Shown: positions 51,456-59,384 of the stretch, piece after piece | Layout: each line of letters begins with the position of its first letter | Position numbering within the stretch: position 1 is the stretch's first letter | Assembly: GCF_000376805.1 (NCBI RefSeq) | Contig: NZ_AQXT01000002.1 | Location: 3,209,990 to 3,273,989 of the forward strand | Origin: Henriciella marina DSM 19595 | Lineage (GTDB): Bacteria; Pseudomonadota; Alphaproteobacteria; Caulobacterales; Hyphomonadaceae | Length of the DNA: 64,000 nucleotides | Direction: 5' to 3' | Made by a program: the position numbers and the translations under genes | Notes under the pieces: model-generated | What the model was told of the DNA's origin: nothing | Databases searched by the model: none | What the model saw: the letters and a program-made list of their open reading frames with translations, nothing else

Positions 51456-51922
51456 GCGTTGAATACCTGCACACCATGATCCGTATCAGCGATGTCGATG
51501 CGGCCCTGAAATTCTTCTGCGATGGTCTTGGCCTGAAAGAGCTTCGCCGGGTCGACAATGAAGGCGGCCGCTTCACCCTGGTTTTCCTGGCCTCGCCTGA
51601 GGACATTGCGCGCCATACGCCGGACGAAAACGAGACCGGCCTGCCGCCAGGCCTGCCGATGATCGAGCTCACCCATAACTGGGACCCTGAGCCCCTCGAA
51701 GGCGGCCGCAATTTTGGCCACCTCGCCTATAAGGTCGATGATATCTATGCCGCGACCGAGCGTTTCCAGAAGCTCGGCGTGACCATCAACCGTCCCCCGC
51801 GCGATGGCCGCATGTGTTTCGTCCGCTCGCCTGATGGTATTTCGGTGGAGCTTCTCCAGAAGGGCGATCCGCTTCCAGCCAAAGAACCGTGGGCCAGCGC
51901 CGAGAATATCGGGTCCTGGTAG
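51452..51922 (+). CDS. gloA: Lactoylglutathione lyase (glyoxalase I), VOC family
   Basis: 156 residues. Glyoxalase I converts the methylglyoxal-glutathione hemithioacetal to S-lactoylglutathione. The N-terminus YLHTMIRISDVDAALKFF carries the first metal His; GHLAYKVDDIYAATERFQKLG and FVRSPDGISVELLQ carry the second His and Glu. NWDPEPLEGGRNFGH is typical of the GloA type. Confidence 0.88.
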   Translation: MSVEYLHTMIRISDVDAALKFFCDGLGLKELRRVDNEGGRFTLVFLASPEDIARHTPDENETGLPPGLPMIELTHNWDPEPLEGGRNFGHLAYKVDDIYAATERFQKLGVTINRPPRDGRMCFVRSPDGISVELLQKGDPLPAKEPWASAENIGSW

Positions 51923-51934
51923 CTAGCGAGCAGC

Positions 51935-52123
51935 TTAGATCTTCTCGAATACCGCAAGAATGGTGGTACCAGAGGCGCCGAAGCCCATGCAGCCTGTCTG
52001 TGTGACTTCGATAGTCGAGTGAAAACGATAACCCTGACTGTGTTTCGCTGACAGGCGACTTGCGAGCGCATCGAGCGCTCGGTTGGAAAATTCCTTGCCA
52101 ATAGGCTCTACTAGGTACTGCAT
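51935..52123 (-). CDS. DUF4177-like small protein
   Basis: 62 residues. The layout (an amphipathic helix ALDALASRLSAKHSQGYRF, then beta-type segments HSTIEVTQTG and TTILAVFEK) resembles DUF4177 proteins; the match is by pattern only. The ATG immediately follows the stop of the YidD-like gene, with GGAG 7 bases upstream, so the pair is an operon. Base composition is lower in GC than the flanks. Confidence 0.55.
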   Translation of the reverse strand: MQYLVEPIGKEFSNRALDALASRLSAKHSQGYRFHSTIEVTQTGCMGFGASGTTILAVFEKI

Positions 52124-52498
52124 TCAGATCTCCAGCTGATTTGTGTCTTGTCCACCGTTTCCGGATTTGCATCGTCTGAGACGCTTCAAGGTAAAGCTGA
52201 TGCCAGTCCAAAACCCTTTTTGGCGAAACGCCAGTTCTGAATATCTGGAACAGCTTGGCTCAAAAACGCAGCGGTTACCCACTGTGGTGGGGCGGACCGC
52301 CCGATAAGTGCGCAAAAAGCATATGACGATCTTCAACCAGTGCGGTTTTCGAGGCATTTTCAGTTCATCGACCCTCTTATCCAGTTCCGGTTTTCCGCCC
52401 AGTGCTCGGATCGTAGAGGGAACAAGCATGCACTCGGCAGCAATGTTATAGCTCCTGCCATCAATGACGATTTGTCGCGTTTCGATTGAGTTAATCAT
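52124..52498 (-). CDS. YidD-like protein with extended N-terminus
   Basis: 124 residues. The second half matches the YidD family (membrane protein insertion efficiency factor, a small helper of YidC): FLRTYRAVRPTTVG, CVFEPSCSRYSELAF, the G following, KRLRRC and GGQDT. The conserved Cys, Pro, Ser and Tyr positions are kept. The first 55 residues are an unusual extension without a membrane segment. Normal yidD lies between rnpA and yidC, which are absent here; this is probably an extra copy in lower-GC DNA. Function uncertain. Confidence 0.65.
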   Translation of the reverse strand: MINSIETRQIVIDGRSYNIAAECMLVPSTIRALGGKPELDKRVDELKMPRKPHWLKIVICFLRTYRAVRPTTVGNRCVFEPSCSRYSELAFRQKGFWTGISFTLKRLRRCKSGNGGQDTNQLEI

Positions 52499-52515
52499 CT
52501 AGCCCCCGGTTATAG

Positions 52516-52520
52516 GATTC
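52516..52520. promoter_or_regulatory. GANTC site between the YidD-like and ABC1 kinase genes
   Basis: GATTC in the 109-base divergent gap, 18 bases before the YidD-like start and 88 before the kinase start. Confidence 0.25.
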
Positions 52521-52607
52521 AGAATTTCAACCAGAAAGTCAAACTCTTTGTCGCAATGGACGGGCTGTGAAGCCACACTAAGTGAAGCTTCGTAAGCAGA
52601 GGGTAAG

Positions 52608-53963
52608 ATGTCGAAATCGGAAGATCGCGAGCGTAACAGGTTCAGCGCGCGGCTGAGGCGGACGGCAAAAGTCGGCTCCAACCTTTCTGGCGCAGGCGTC
52701 GCCTTTGCGGCGAATCGTTTCCTTGGCGGCGATGAAGGCGATGAGCGCACCGCCCGCGCCCTCGCCGCCGCCCTTGGCAGGACCAAGGGCCCGCTCATGA
52801 AGGTCGCGCAGATCCTGTCGACCATTCCGGACCTTTTGCCGCCCGAATATGCCGATGAGCTCTCCCAGCTTCAGGCGCAGGCGCCGCCCATGGGCTGGGC
52901 GTTCGTCAAACGCCGCATGCGCGCAGAGCTTGGGCCAGACTGGCAGGAGAGGTTCACCGAGTTTGGCAAGGAAGCCGCCCACGCCGCCTCCCTCGGACAG
53001 GTTCACCGCGCCACGCTTCCTGATGGCCGCGAGGTTGCCTGCAAGCTGCAATATCCAGACATGTCGAGTGCCGTTGAAAGCGATGTCGGCCAGCTGAAAA
53101 GCCTGCTTGGCATGTTCCGGCGCTTTGATGGCTCCATCGACCCGGAAGAGATCGTCGAGGAGATTTCCGACCGCCTGCGCGAGGAGCTTGATTACAAGCG
53201 CGAGCGAAAGGCGATGAACCTCTACCGCGAGATGCTGGGTGAGAAAGATTTCGTCCACATCCCTGCGCCCGTCGATGAGCTCTCGACCGACCGTCTCCTC
53301 ACCATGGAATGGGTCAACGGACAGCCACTGACCGCCTATGAAGGCGCCTCGCAGGAGGTTCGCAACGGCATCGCCAAACGCCTCTACTGGACATGGTGGC
53401 TGCCGATGACGCAATACGCTGTCATCCATGGCGACCCGCATCTTGGAAACTATCAGGTGACCAATGGCGGGGAGGGGCTCAACCTTCTCGACTTTGGATG
53501 TATCCGTATTTTCCCACCCAACTTCGTTGGCGGCGTTGTCGATCTCTACCGCGCCATCCGCGCCGATGATTTCGACGCTGCCTATGCCGCCTATGAGAAA
53601 TGGGGCTTCAAGAACCTCAACAAGGACCTTGTCGAGGTGCTGAATATCTGGGCGCGCTTCATTTATGGGCCGCTGCTCGAAGACAGGGTGCGCAGCGTCG
53701 CCGATGGTGTCGCGCCGGGTGAGTATGGCCGCAAGCAGGCCTTTGAGGTCCGCAAGAAGCTCAAGGAAAAAGGCCCGGTGACGATCCCGCGTGAGTTCGT
53801 CTTCATGGACCGCGCGGCCATTGGTCTTGGCGCGGCCTATATCCGGCTCGGCGCCGAGATCAATTATCACGAGCTCTTCGAGGAAAGCCTTGAAGGCTTC
53901 AGCGAAGAGACCGTCGCAGCGCGTCAGGCTGAGGTGCTTTCCAAGGCGGGTCTTACAGTCTAG
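52608..53963 (+). CDS. ABC1/AarF (UbiB-type) atypical kinase
   Basis: 451 residues. The ABC1 kinase fold: KxGQ-like KVAQILS (about 65-71), the Ala-rich loop AAHAASLGQVHRA, catalytic HGDPHLGNYQV, and metal-binding LLDFG. The KxGQ motif reads KVAQ here, departing from the usual KFGQ. UbiB proteins support coenzyme Q synthesis, but with no C-terminal membrane segments visible this is likely a soluble relative. First gene of a plus-strand run ending in GNAT. Confidence 0.87.
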   Translation: MSKSEDRERNRFSARLRRTAKVGSNLSGAGVAFAANRFLGGDEGDERTARALAAALGRTKGPLMKVAQILSTIPDLLPPEYADELSQLQAQAPPMGWAFVKRRMRAELGPDWQERFTEFGKEAAHAASLGQVHRATLPDGREVACKLQYPDMSSAVESDVGQLKSLLGMFRRFDGSIDPEEIVEEISDRLREELDYKRERKAMNLYREMLGEKDFVHIPAPVDELSTDRLLTMEWVNGQPLTAYEGASQEVRNGIAKRLYWTWWLPMTQYAVIHGDPHLGNYQVTNGGEGLNLLDFGCIRIFPPNFVGGVVDLYRAIRADDFDAAYAAYEKWGFKNLNKDLVEVLNIWARFIYGPLLEDRVRSVADGVAPGEYGRKQAFEVRKKLKEKGPVTIPREFVFMDRAAIGLGAAYIRLGAEINYHELFEESLEGFSEETVAARQAEVLSKAGLTV

Positions 53964-53972
53964 TCGGGGCGG

Positions 53973-54716
53973 ATGGAGACCCGTCCTTACAATACTCCCG
54001 CCGCCTTGCAGAAAGAACCGTTCACGGCGGCTTTCTGGATTCTATGTGCGCCATTCCTGTTTCCGGTCCTCGGCGCGTTCCTGATCGGTATCGTCTGGCC
54101 GGGCTTTAATCAGGTGATAAACGGCTCTGACGGAACGGCCCGCAGCGTCGGGCTTCTCTGGGCTGCGCTGGCAGCCATTCATCTTGTCCATTTCGCGATA
54201 CTCAGCATCTGGAGTGAGCGGATCGGAGCGGGCGCCTTTGCAGGCTCCATGCGGGCCTCGCAGAACTGGATCATCGCGGCCATCCTGCTTGGGCCGGTCA
54301 TTCTCATCGTTCCGAACCTCGTCGCTGCCGCGCTTGCCGGTGGCGAGCAGGGTTGGGAATATTCGAGCGACGTCGATACCAGCTTCTTTGCCCCCGAAAA
54401 CTGGGGCGTCTCCTATCTTGTTTTCGCGCTTGTTCTGGCGCCGATCCTCGAAGAGGTGACTTTTCGCGGCGTTGCACTTGGCGCCATGCTGGTTCGCGGC
54501 GTTCCGCCCTTCATGGCGGCAGCAATTTCGTCCGCGGCGTTCACCTTTCTTCATCTGCAGTACAGCATACCGGCGCTGCTGGTCGTCTTCGTGGCCGGGA
54601 TGGGTTTTGCCTGGCTCCGCCTGAAGAGCGGGTCGATGCTTGTCCCGATCCTCGCGCACATTGCCGCGAATGGCATGATCACCTTTCTCGCAAGCCTTTC
54701 GCCTCCCGCTGGGTGA
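53973..54716 (+). CDS. CPBP-family intramembrane metalloprotease
   Basis: 247 residues and about six to seven membrane segments. Abi/CPBP motifs are present: ILEEVTFRG (EExxxR), FTFLHLQYS (His), and [10 protein letters not shown] (His). The family includes Rce1-like prenyl proteases and bacteriocin-immunity proteins; the substrate here is unknown. It begins 9 bases after the kinase stop. Confidence 0.83.
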   Translation: METRPYNTPAALQKEPFTAAFWILCAPFLFPVLGAFLIGIVWPGFNQVINGSDGTARSVGLLWAALAAIHLVHFAILSIWSERIGAGAFAGSMRASQNWIIAAILLGPVILIVPNLVAAALAGGEQGWEYSSDVDTSFFAPENWGVSYLVFALVLAPILEEVTFRGVALGAMLVRGVPPFMAAAISSAAFTFLHLQYSIPALLVVFVAGMGFAWLRLKSGSMLVPILAHIAANGMITFLASLSPPAG

Positions 54717-54759
54717 GGCCTTGTTGGAAGCGGCGGCTTGCGGCAAACCGCATATCGAA

Positions 54760-55194
54760 ATGACAGACGATCTCGACCGTTCCCAGACATTCGATCTTCC
54801 CGAAGGCTACCAGCTCCTGCCATGGCACAGGGGCTTTGGCCGCCAGATCGGCCCGCTCTTCGAAAAGCGGGGCGAGGGAGGAATCACCCGTGCCTTCCGC
54901 GTTGAAGAGCACCACACCAATGGCATGATGAATGCCCATGGCGGGATGCTGATGACCTTTGCTGACATGGCGTGGGGCGCAGCGGTGGAAAGCGATGAGG
55001 ATAGCTGGTGGGTGACCATCCGGCTTCTCTGCGATTTCCTTTCTGGGGCCAAGCATGGCGAGTTCGTTGAGGGCAAGGCGAGCATCATTGCCGAAGAGAA
55101 CAATCTCTTCACTGTCGAAGGCCGCATCTGGACCGGAGAGCGGACGCTGCTGACCGGCAGCGGCATCTTCAAGGTCATCGAGCGGCGCGGATAG
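54760..55194 (+). CDS. PaaI-type hotdog thioesterase
   Basis: 144 residues from ATG 54760; TTG 54721 (GTGAGG upstream) would add 13 residues. Hotdog fold: [21 protein letters not shown] holds the thioesterase motif around [10 protein letters not shown]. It probably hydrolyses an acyl-CoA. It starts after the protease gene and before the hydrolase, with no terminator between. Confidence 0.8.
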   Translation: MTDDLDRSQTFDLPEGYQLLPWHRGFGRQIGPLFEKRGEGGITRAFRVEEHHTNGMMNAHGGMLMTFADMAWGAAVESDEDSWWVTIRLLCDFLSGAKHGEFVEGKASIIAEENNLFTVEGRIWTGERTLLTGSGIFKVIERRG

Positions 55195-55207
55195 ATCGGA
55201 ACAGTTG

Positions 55208-56209
55208 ATGAGTGACGGTAATTTGCCCCGTAAGGCCGCCACGGCGGATGACATGACGCTCGCCCACTACAATGGCGAGAAACCGCCTGCGCCGGACTGG
55301 TTCAACTGGGCGATCAGCCAGGAAGCCAGAGCCTCGACAGTCGATGTTGACGGCGCCTCCATCGCCTATCGAAGCTGGGGTGACCCGGCAAAGCCGGGCC
55401 TGTTGCTTGCGCATGGCAATGGCGCCCATGGCCGCTGGTGGGACTTCATCGCGCCTTTCCTTGCCGCCGATTATCATGTTGTTGCGCCGACCTTTTCCGG
55501 CATGGGCGAAAGCGATTGGCGTGACGCCTATACGTTTCCGGGCTTCAGCCGCGAACAGCATGCCGTCTGCGAAGACGCGGGTCTGTTTGCGCATGCGACG
55601 AAACCAATCCTCGTGTCCCATTCCTTTGGTGGCATCATTTCGCTTTTTACCACGATCGCCGAAGGCGGGGACAAATTTGGCGGCGCGGTGATCGTCGACA
55701 GCCATATCGAACCGCCCGGCGATGAACGGCCAAGACCGCCGCGTCGCGCCCGCGCCAACAGGATCTACCCGGACTTCAATTCTGCACTTGAGCGCTTCCG
55801 GCTTGCGCCGCCGCAGCCCTGCGACAACCACTATATCGTCGACTATATCGCCCGTCACAGTATCCGGGAAATGCCCGGTGAGGATGGCGAGCAGGGCTAT
55901 TCCTGGAAGTTTGATCCTTTCATCTTCAACTCGCTGATGAGTGAGTGGAATGATATCGACCTGACGAGCCTCGATACGCGTTGCCCGATCGTCTTCATGC
56001 GGGGCGGCCTCTCTGACCTCGTGCCGGACAGGGTGGCGGACTATATGTGCTCGCTTCAGGACCCGCCGGTGCCAATGATCACGGTGCCGGAAGCCTATCA
56101 CCATGTCATGCTCGACCAGCCGCTTGCTTTCGTGTCGGCAATTCGCGGCCTTCTGGCTGGCCAGTCAAAGCCTGATTTGGCGTTTGCAACCGCACTGAAC
56201 CCACCCTAA
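55208..56209 (+). CDS. Alpha/beta hydrolase
   Basis: 333 residues. Oxyanion region AHGNGAHGRWW, nucleophile elbow SHSFGG, acid in GGLSDLVPD, and His in AYHHVMLDQP. Family S33-like hydrolase with an N-terminal extension. Cytoplasmic, no signal. TTG 55205 precedes ATG 55208 directly. Substrate unknown. Confidence 0.85.
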   Translation: MSDGNLPRKAATADDMTLAHYNGEKPPAPDWFNWAISQEARASTVDVDGASIAYRSWGDPAKPGLLLAHGNGAHGRWWDFIAPFLAADYHVVAPTFSGMGESDWRDAYTFPGFSREQHAVCEDAGLFAHATKPILVSHSFGGIISLFTTIAEGGDKFGGAVIVDSHIEPPGDERPRPPRRARANRIYPDFNSALERFRLAPPQPCDNHYIVDYIARHSIREMPGEDGEQGYSWKFDPFIFNSLMSEWNDIDLTSLDTRCPIVFMRGGLSDLVPDRVADYMCSLQDPPVPMITVPEAYHHVMLDQPLAFVSAIRGLLAGQSKPDLAFATALNPP

Positions 56210-56220
56210 ACCCCCGCCCA

Positions 56221-56715
56221 ATGATCGAGATCCTCCCAGAGACGCCCGCCTTGCACGCGGCGGCGATAGAAGACCTGTTCGACCGTACCTTCGGACCGGG
56301 CCACTTTGCCAAGACCGCAGAGCGGCTTCGCGAATATTCTACCTCCGTGCCGGGCGTGAACCGGGTTGCCGTCGTCGACGGAAATACCGTCATCGGCGTC
56401 TGCCGTGTCTGGCCGCTCAAGGTCGGGCCAAATGGCGACAGGGCGCTTTTCTATGGCCCGGTCGCGGTCTCGCCCGCCTGGCGGGGCTCAGAGCTTGGCC
56501 TGAAACTGACCGAAGCGGCGCTTGAGGCCGGGAAAGCGGCTGGCTGGCCGGCTGCCGTCCTGATTGGCGCGCCTGAGTATTTCGGGCGGATTGGCTTTGA
56601 AGTGACGCCGCGCGGGCGCCTCACCTTTCCGGGCCCGCAGGATCAGTCGCGCGTCATGGTGATGGACCTTGCCAGCGATGCCAGTCTGCTCGAAGGCCTC
56701 GTGACTGGGGCCTAG
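56221..56715 (+). CDS. GNAT-family N-acetyltransferase
   Basis: 164 residues: GVCRVWPLKVG, YGPVAVSPAWRGSELGLKLTEAAL (acetyl-CoA loop), and VLIGAPEYFGRIGF, as in YhbS-like N-acetyltransferases. The stop TAG lies in the left CTAG of a small inserted element, so the gene is intact. Confidence 0.85.
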   Translation: MIEILPETPALHAAAIEDLFDRTFGPGHFAKTAERLREYSTSVPGVNRVAVVDGNTVIGVCRVWPLKVGPNGDRALFYGPVAVSPAWRGSELGLKLTEAALEAGKAAGWPAAVLIGAPEYFGRIGFEVTPRGRLTFPGPQDQSRVMVMDLASDASLLEGLVTGA

Positions 56716-56736
56716 GTCTTGTCCTCATAAATTTTG
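56716..56736 (+). repeat. Left terminal inverted repeat of the element
   Basis: Twenty-one bases beginning GTCTTGTCCTCATAAATT, inverted copy of 56971-56991 with one mismatch at the fourth base. Confidence 0.85.
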
Positions 56737-56970
56737 TTGCGGAGGCAATTGGATGAGCAAGACATGCAAGGAAAGACGCGCAGGGCGGGCCGAGGCCCGT
56801 TCAAGCGGCTTGACGCGGCTTGGCGTCGCTCAGCCGGTTGAGGCGTCCCGCCCGTGCCACACCGGGCACCGGTCTTTTGCCCGCGTGCGGCGTTGCCGCC
56901 GCTTGAAAGGCCCCGGCCTTCCTGCGCAACGGCGCCTGGCCCGCAAACAAAACCCCGCCGCCCGCCGCGG

Positions 56971-56991
56971 CAAAATTTATGAGGACAGGAC
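56971..56991 (-). repeat. Right terminal inverted repeat of the element
   Basis: Reverse complement begins GTCCTGTCCTCATAAATT; pairs with 56716-56736. Directly followed by the second CTAG. Confidence 0.85.
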
Positions 56992-57474
56992 CTAGCCTTC
57001 CTCATTTCGATCATTGTCCATCCAGGCGCGCAGTTCGGACAGGGGGCCGATCAGATTTTCTGCCTCTCTGCGGCCCAGCGCTTCGCCTGTTCGCTTTAGA
57101 AGTGGTGCAGCTTTCTGAAGCCCCTCTTCGCGCGCCGTCCTGCCGCTATCTGTTAGAAAAACGCGCTTGGAGCGGCCGTCTGTCTTGCTAGGCTCCACGC
57201 GGATGAATCCCTTCTGCTCAAGGCGCGCCAGTGTCGAGGTCATCGTTCCGCGTGTGACCTGGAAAGCTTCAGCGAGCTGGGCCGGGGTCTTGTCATCGCC
57301 CAGCCTGACGCAATGATTGAGGATGCTGAACTGCGCCTGCGTCAGCCCATGCGGGAGTATCTTCTCAAAGGCACTCGTCGACAGCTGCTGGATAATGCCG
57401 ATTTCATTGAACAATCGAAAGAAGACGGCCTCATCGGGCAGGGCAGAGAGGTTGTCAGGTGGGGTATCAGACAA
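56992..57474 (-). CDS. MarR-family transcriptional regulator
   Basis: 160 residues with the winged helix-turn-helix of MarR: LTQAQFSILNHCVRLGDDKTPAQLAEAFQVTRGTMTSTLARLEQKGFIRVEPSKTDGRSKRVFLT. The 5' end overlaps the nitroreductase gene by 8 bases, downstream of it, so the two form an operon. A palindromic operator candidate lies before the nitroreductase. The stop is the right-hand CTAG of the inserted element. Confidence 0.9.
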   Translation of the reverse strand: MSDTPPDNLSALPDEAVFFRLFNEIGIIQQLSTSAFEKILPHGLTQAQFSILNHCVRLGDDKTPAQLAEAFQVTRGTMTSTLARLEQKGFIRVEPSKTDGRSKRVFLTDSGRTAREEGLQKAAPLLKRTGEALGRREAENLIGPLSELRAWMDNDRNEEG

Positions 57475-58603
57475 GGTGGGCGTTCAATCCTCTTCTCGGG
57501 GTCGCAATCACGTCAGGACCATACCCAACCCGGACCAGCATCTGTAGTCTTTTTCCCTCACCGATGAGGTCGTGAACCTCTTCATAGAGCGGCGTCATCT
57601 CCGGGTATTCCTGAAGGGACTGGCTCCATGGATGAATGCCAAGGCCGAGCTCGGTGGCCTTCAGGTTGAGACGGACATAGGCGCGCCCGGCGTCAATCTG
57701 GTCCCGGCGCGAAGTGTCGTCATTGGTTAGCCAGAGGAAGGCGCGCGCCGACATCGCCATACCTTCGTACATGGCAAGTCCCTGTTTGAAGCCTGCCGAA
57801 GTGGGGTCGGCAAGGCTTTCGCGGTTGACCATGCCAACGAGTTTGCCTGCTGCGATCATGGGGCCTTCAAGCTCGATACCGTCGGGGTTTTCGCGCACTT
57901 CCCGCGCGCCGATCCGCATGAGGTCAACCGATTCCTGGTTGGTATAGTCTGTCGTCACCTCCAGCTTGTGCGCCTGCCAGGTCAGCTCGCGCAGCTTCGC
58001 CGCAAGCGGTGTGTTTCCGGTAACCTCAATCTTCTGTCCATAGACGGTGCCCGTTTGCACCAGCGCGGCGAGCTTGTCGGGCTCGACATCTTTAGGCGCA
58101 TAGACCTCCTTGTTGGAGCGTCTTTTAAGCACCTGGGTAAAGAGCGGGTCAGGGTCTGCCTGTCCCGGGAGGAAACGGACATGGGCAATCGGCGCGCTGG
58201 CGAGCGAGGACATGTTGCTGCCTTCGGGAAAGAGATCGAGTTCGGTGCCGTATCCTTCCTCGGCGGCGGCAAGGCGAAGAAGTTCGAGGAAAGCGCCGCA
58301 CCCGATCGTGATTTGGCGGTCGAAGGGATCCGTCGCCGGGAGCTTTCGATCTGGGTCAGGGTAGAAGGTGAGCGCATCATCGCCGACCAGCTCGACCTTC
58401 CAGGGCTGGAGGTTATGAGGATTGGGCGCGAGCAGCGCGTAGGAAAGCGCGCGCTTGCGAAAATCATCATAGCGACCGGCCTCTCGCCAGGGCCTACGTG
58501 CCTCGGTGGACGGCCCATTTGACAGCACGAAGCCTCCGGCGCTTCCCGCGGCAAGGACGGTTCCGCCCCCAATTAGCATGAGAACATTGCGGCGCGTCAC
58601 CAT
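57467..58603 (-). CDS. Nitroreductase-family protein with twin-arginine leader
   Basis: 378 residues. The N-terminus VTRRNVLMLIGGGTVLAAG is a twin-arginine signal. The body has LAPNPHNLQPWKVEL, a nitroreductase-fold FMN contact, DPFDRQITIGCGAFLELLRLAA, KRRSNKEVY and a late region LNLKATELGLGIHPWSQSLQEY. It resembles the Acg-like and Tat-exported nitroreductase group, whose redox substrates are unknown. MarR downstream probably represses it. Confidence 0.82.
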   Translation of the reverse strand: MVTRRNVLMLIGGGTVLAAGSAGGFVLSNGPSTEARRPWREAGRYDDFRKRALSYALLAPNPHNLQPWKVELVGDDALTFYPDPDRKLPATDPFDRQITIGCGAFLELLRLAAAEEGYGTELDLFPEGSNMSSLASAPIAHVRFLPGQADPDPLFTQVLKRRSNKEVYAPKDVEPDKLAALVQTGTVYGQKIEVTGNTPLAAKLRELTWQAHKLEVTTDYTNQESVDLMRIGAREVRENPDGIELEGPMIAAGKLVGMVNRESLADPTSAGFKQGLAMYEGMAMSARAFLWLTNDDTSRRDQIDAGRAYVRLNLKATELGLGIHPWSQSLQEYPEMTPLYEEVHDLIGEGKRLQMLVRVGYGPDVIATPRRGLNAHLV

Positions 58604-58618
58604 CTAAGCCTCCATTGG

Positions 58619-58651
58619 TTTGATGCCATACTTTAATAGTATGATACCAAA
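58619..58651 (-). promoter_or_regulatory. Palindromic operator candidate for the MarR regulator
   Basis: TTTGATGCCATACT (58619-58632), five central bases, AGTATGATACCAAA (58638-58651); 11 of 14 positions are complementary. AT-rich, 16 bases upstream of the nitroreductase start, the usual place for MarR sites overlapping a promoter. Confidence 0.6.
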
Positions 58652-58684
58652 CTAGTCAAGGAGATGGGCTCGCCTTCAGGAAGC

Positions 58685-59242
58685 TCAGGACGTCTCGGCG
58701 CGTTTCACCTGTGGGACCTCGTCGATGCCATCGACATCCTGCAGGGCGCGGATCTGCTCCGTATTGGCGCCTTTTGCCACAATGCTGAAAGAGGCATTGG
58801 TCTCGAGGATGACCCATTGGACCTGATCAGGATCGACGAGGCCCTTCTGGCGGATGGCCGACATCACTTCACGTTTGGTCACGCGCTCGCGCCGCATGGC
58901 CTTTTCGCGGAACTCGCCATTGTCGAGCAGGACAACGGGCTCTGCCTTGACCAGTTTCGAGATCAGCTTGCTGTGCAGGACTGACTTGGTGAGCAGCCAT
59001 TGCAGCACGAGAAGCATCACGATGGCCGCGACGGATTCGATGACGGTCACCCCTTTGAGGACAATGCCGGAGCCGACGAGCGAGCCGATCGCCACTGTCA
59101 CGATCCAGTCGAAATTGTTCATCTGCGACGTCGCGCGCTTGCCCGAAAGCCGTATGACGAAAACGATGGTGATATACATGATGGGCGCGGAGATGAGGAC
59201 GCGAACAAAATCGCTTTCCTGGTCCAGCAGAATTGGGTCCAT
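58685..59242 (-). CDS. DUF421 (YetF-like) membrane protein
   Basis: 185 residues: three N-terminal membrane segments (about 15-31, 45-63 and 68-84) with the motif RLSGKRATSQMNNFDWIVTVAIGS in the first half. A soluble C-terminal domain holds PVVLLDNGEFREKAM and ITKREV-like VTKREVMSAIRQKG. The family is linked to spore and envelope functions in Bacillus; the role here is unknown. The gene start is at 59242. Confidence 0.83.
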   Translation of the reverse strand: MDPILLDQESDFVRVLISAPIMYITIVFVIRLSGKRATSQMNNFDWIVTVAIGSLVGSGIVLKGVTVIESVAAIVMLLVLQWLLTKSVLHSKLISKLVKAEPVVLLDNGEFREKAMRRERVTKREVMSAIRQKGLVDPDQVQWVILETNASFSIVAKGANTEQIRALQDVDGIDEVPQVKRAETS

Positions 59243-59359
59243 GGGCGGCTCCGATAGCTTGTTATGATAATCGTGAATGATCGGATGGCGGGGGCGTTCC
59301 CGGAGGCCTTGTTATTTCAGGCCTGAAAAAGGGCAGAACCTAACCGCCATTGACTTCCA

Positions 59360-59375
59360 TCAATAATTCAATAAT
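59360..59375. promoter_or_regulatory. Tandem direct repeat upstream of arsR
   Basis: TCAATAAT occurs twice with no gap (59360-59367, 59368-59375), 10 bases before the arsR ATG. ArsR proteins bind short AT-rich repeats near their start, so this is a candidate operator. Confidence 0.45.
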
Positions 59376-59384
59376 CGTCGAAAT

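Larger units (their letters stand above)
56712..56995. mobile_element. 276-bp MITE-like element with CTAG target duplication
   Basis: Element 56716-56991. Terminal inverted repeats of 21 bp (56716-56736 and 56971-56991) match at 20 positions. CTAG flanks it on both sides (56712-56715, 56992-56995), a 4-bp target duplication as made by IS5-type transposases. A second, imperfect inverted pair (56778-56809 and 56898-56927) makes the interior a long hairpin. No transposase; it must move in trans if at all. Two overlapping open frames inside it (one per strand) end in KIYEDRT or KIYEDKT encoded by the repeat and are not considered genes. Confidence 0.8.

Noticed and set aside
56712..57014. Open frames inside the inverted-repeat element (56712-57014 minus; 56753-56995 plus)
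   Set aside because: They consist of the repeat and low-complexity Arg/Gly/Pro sequence; both terminal parts are encoded by the inverted repeats.
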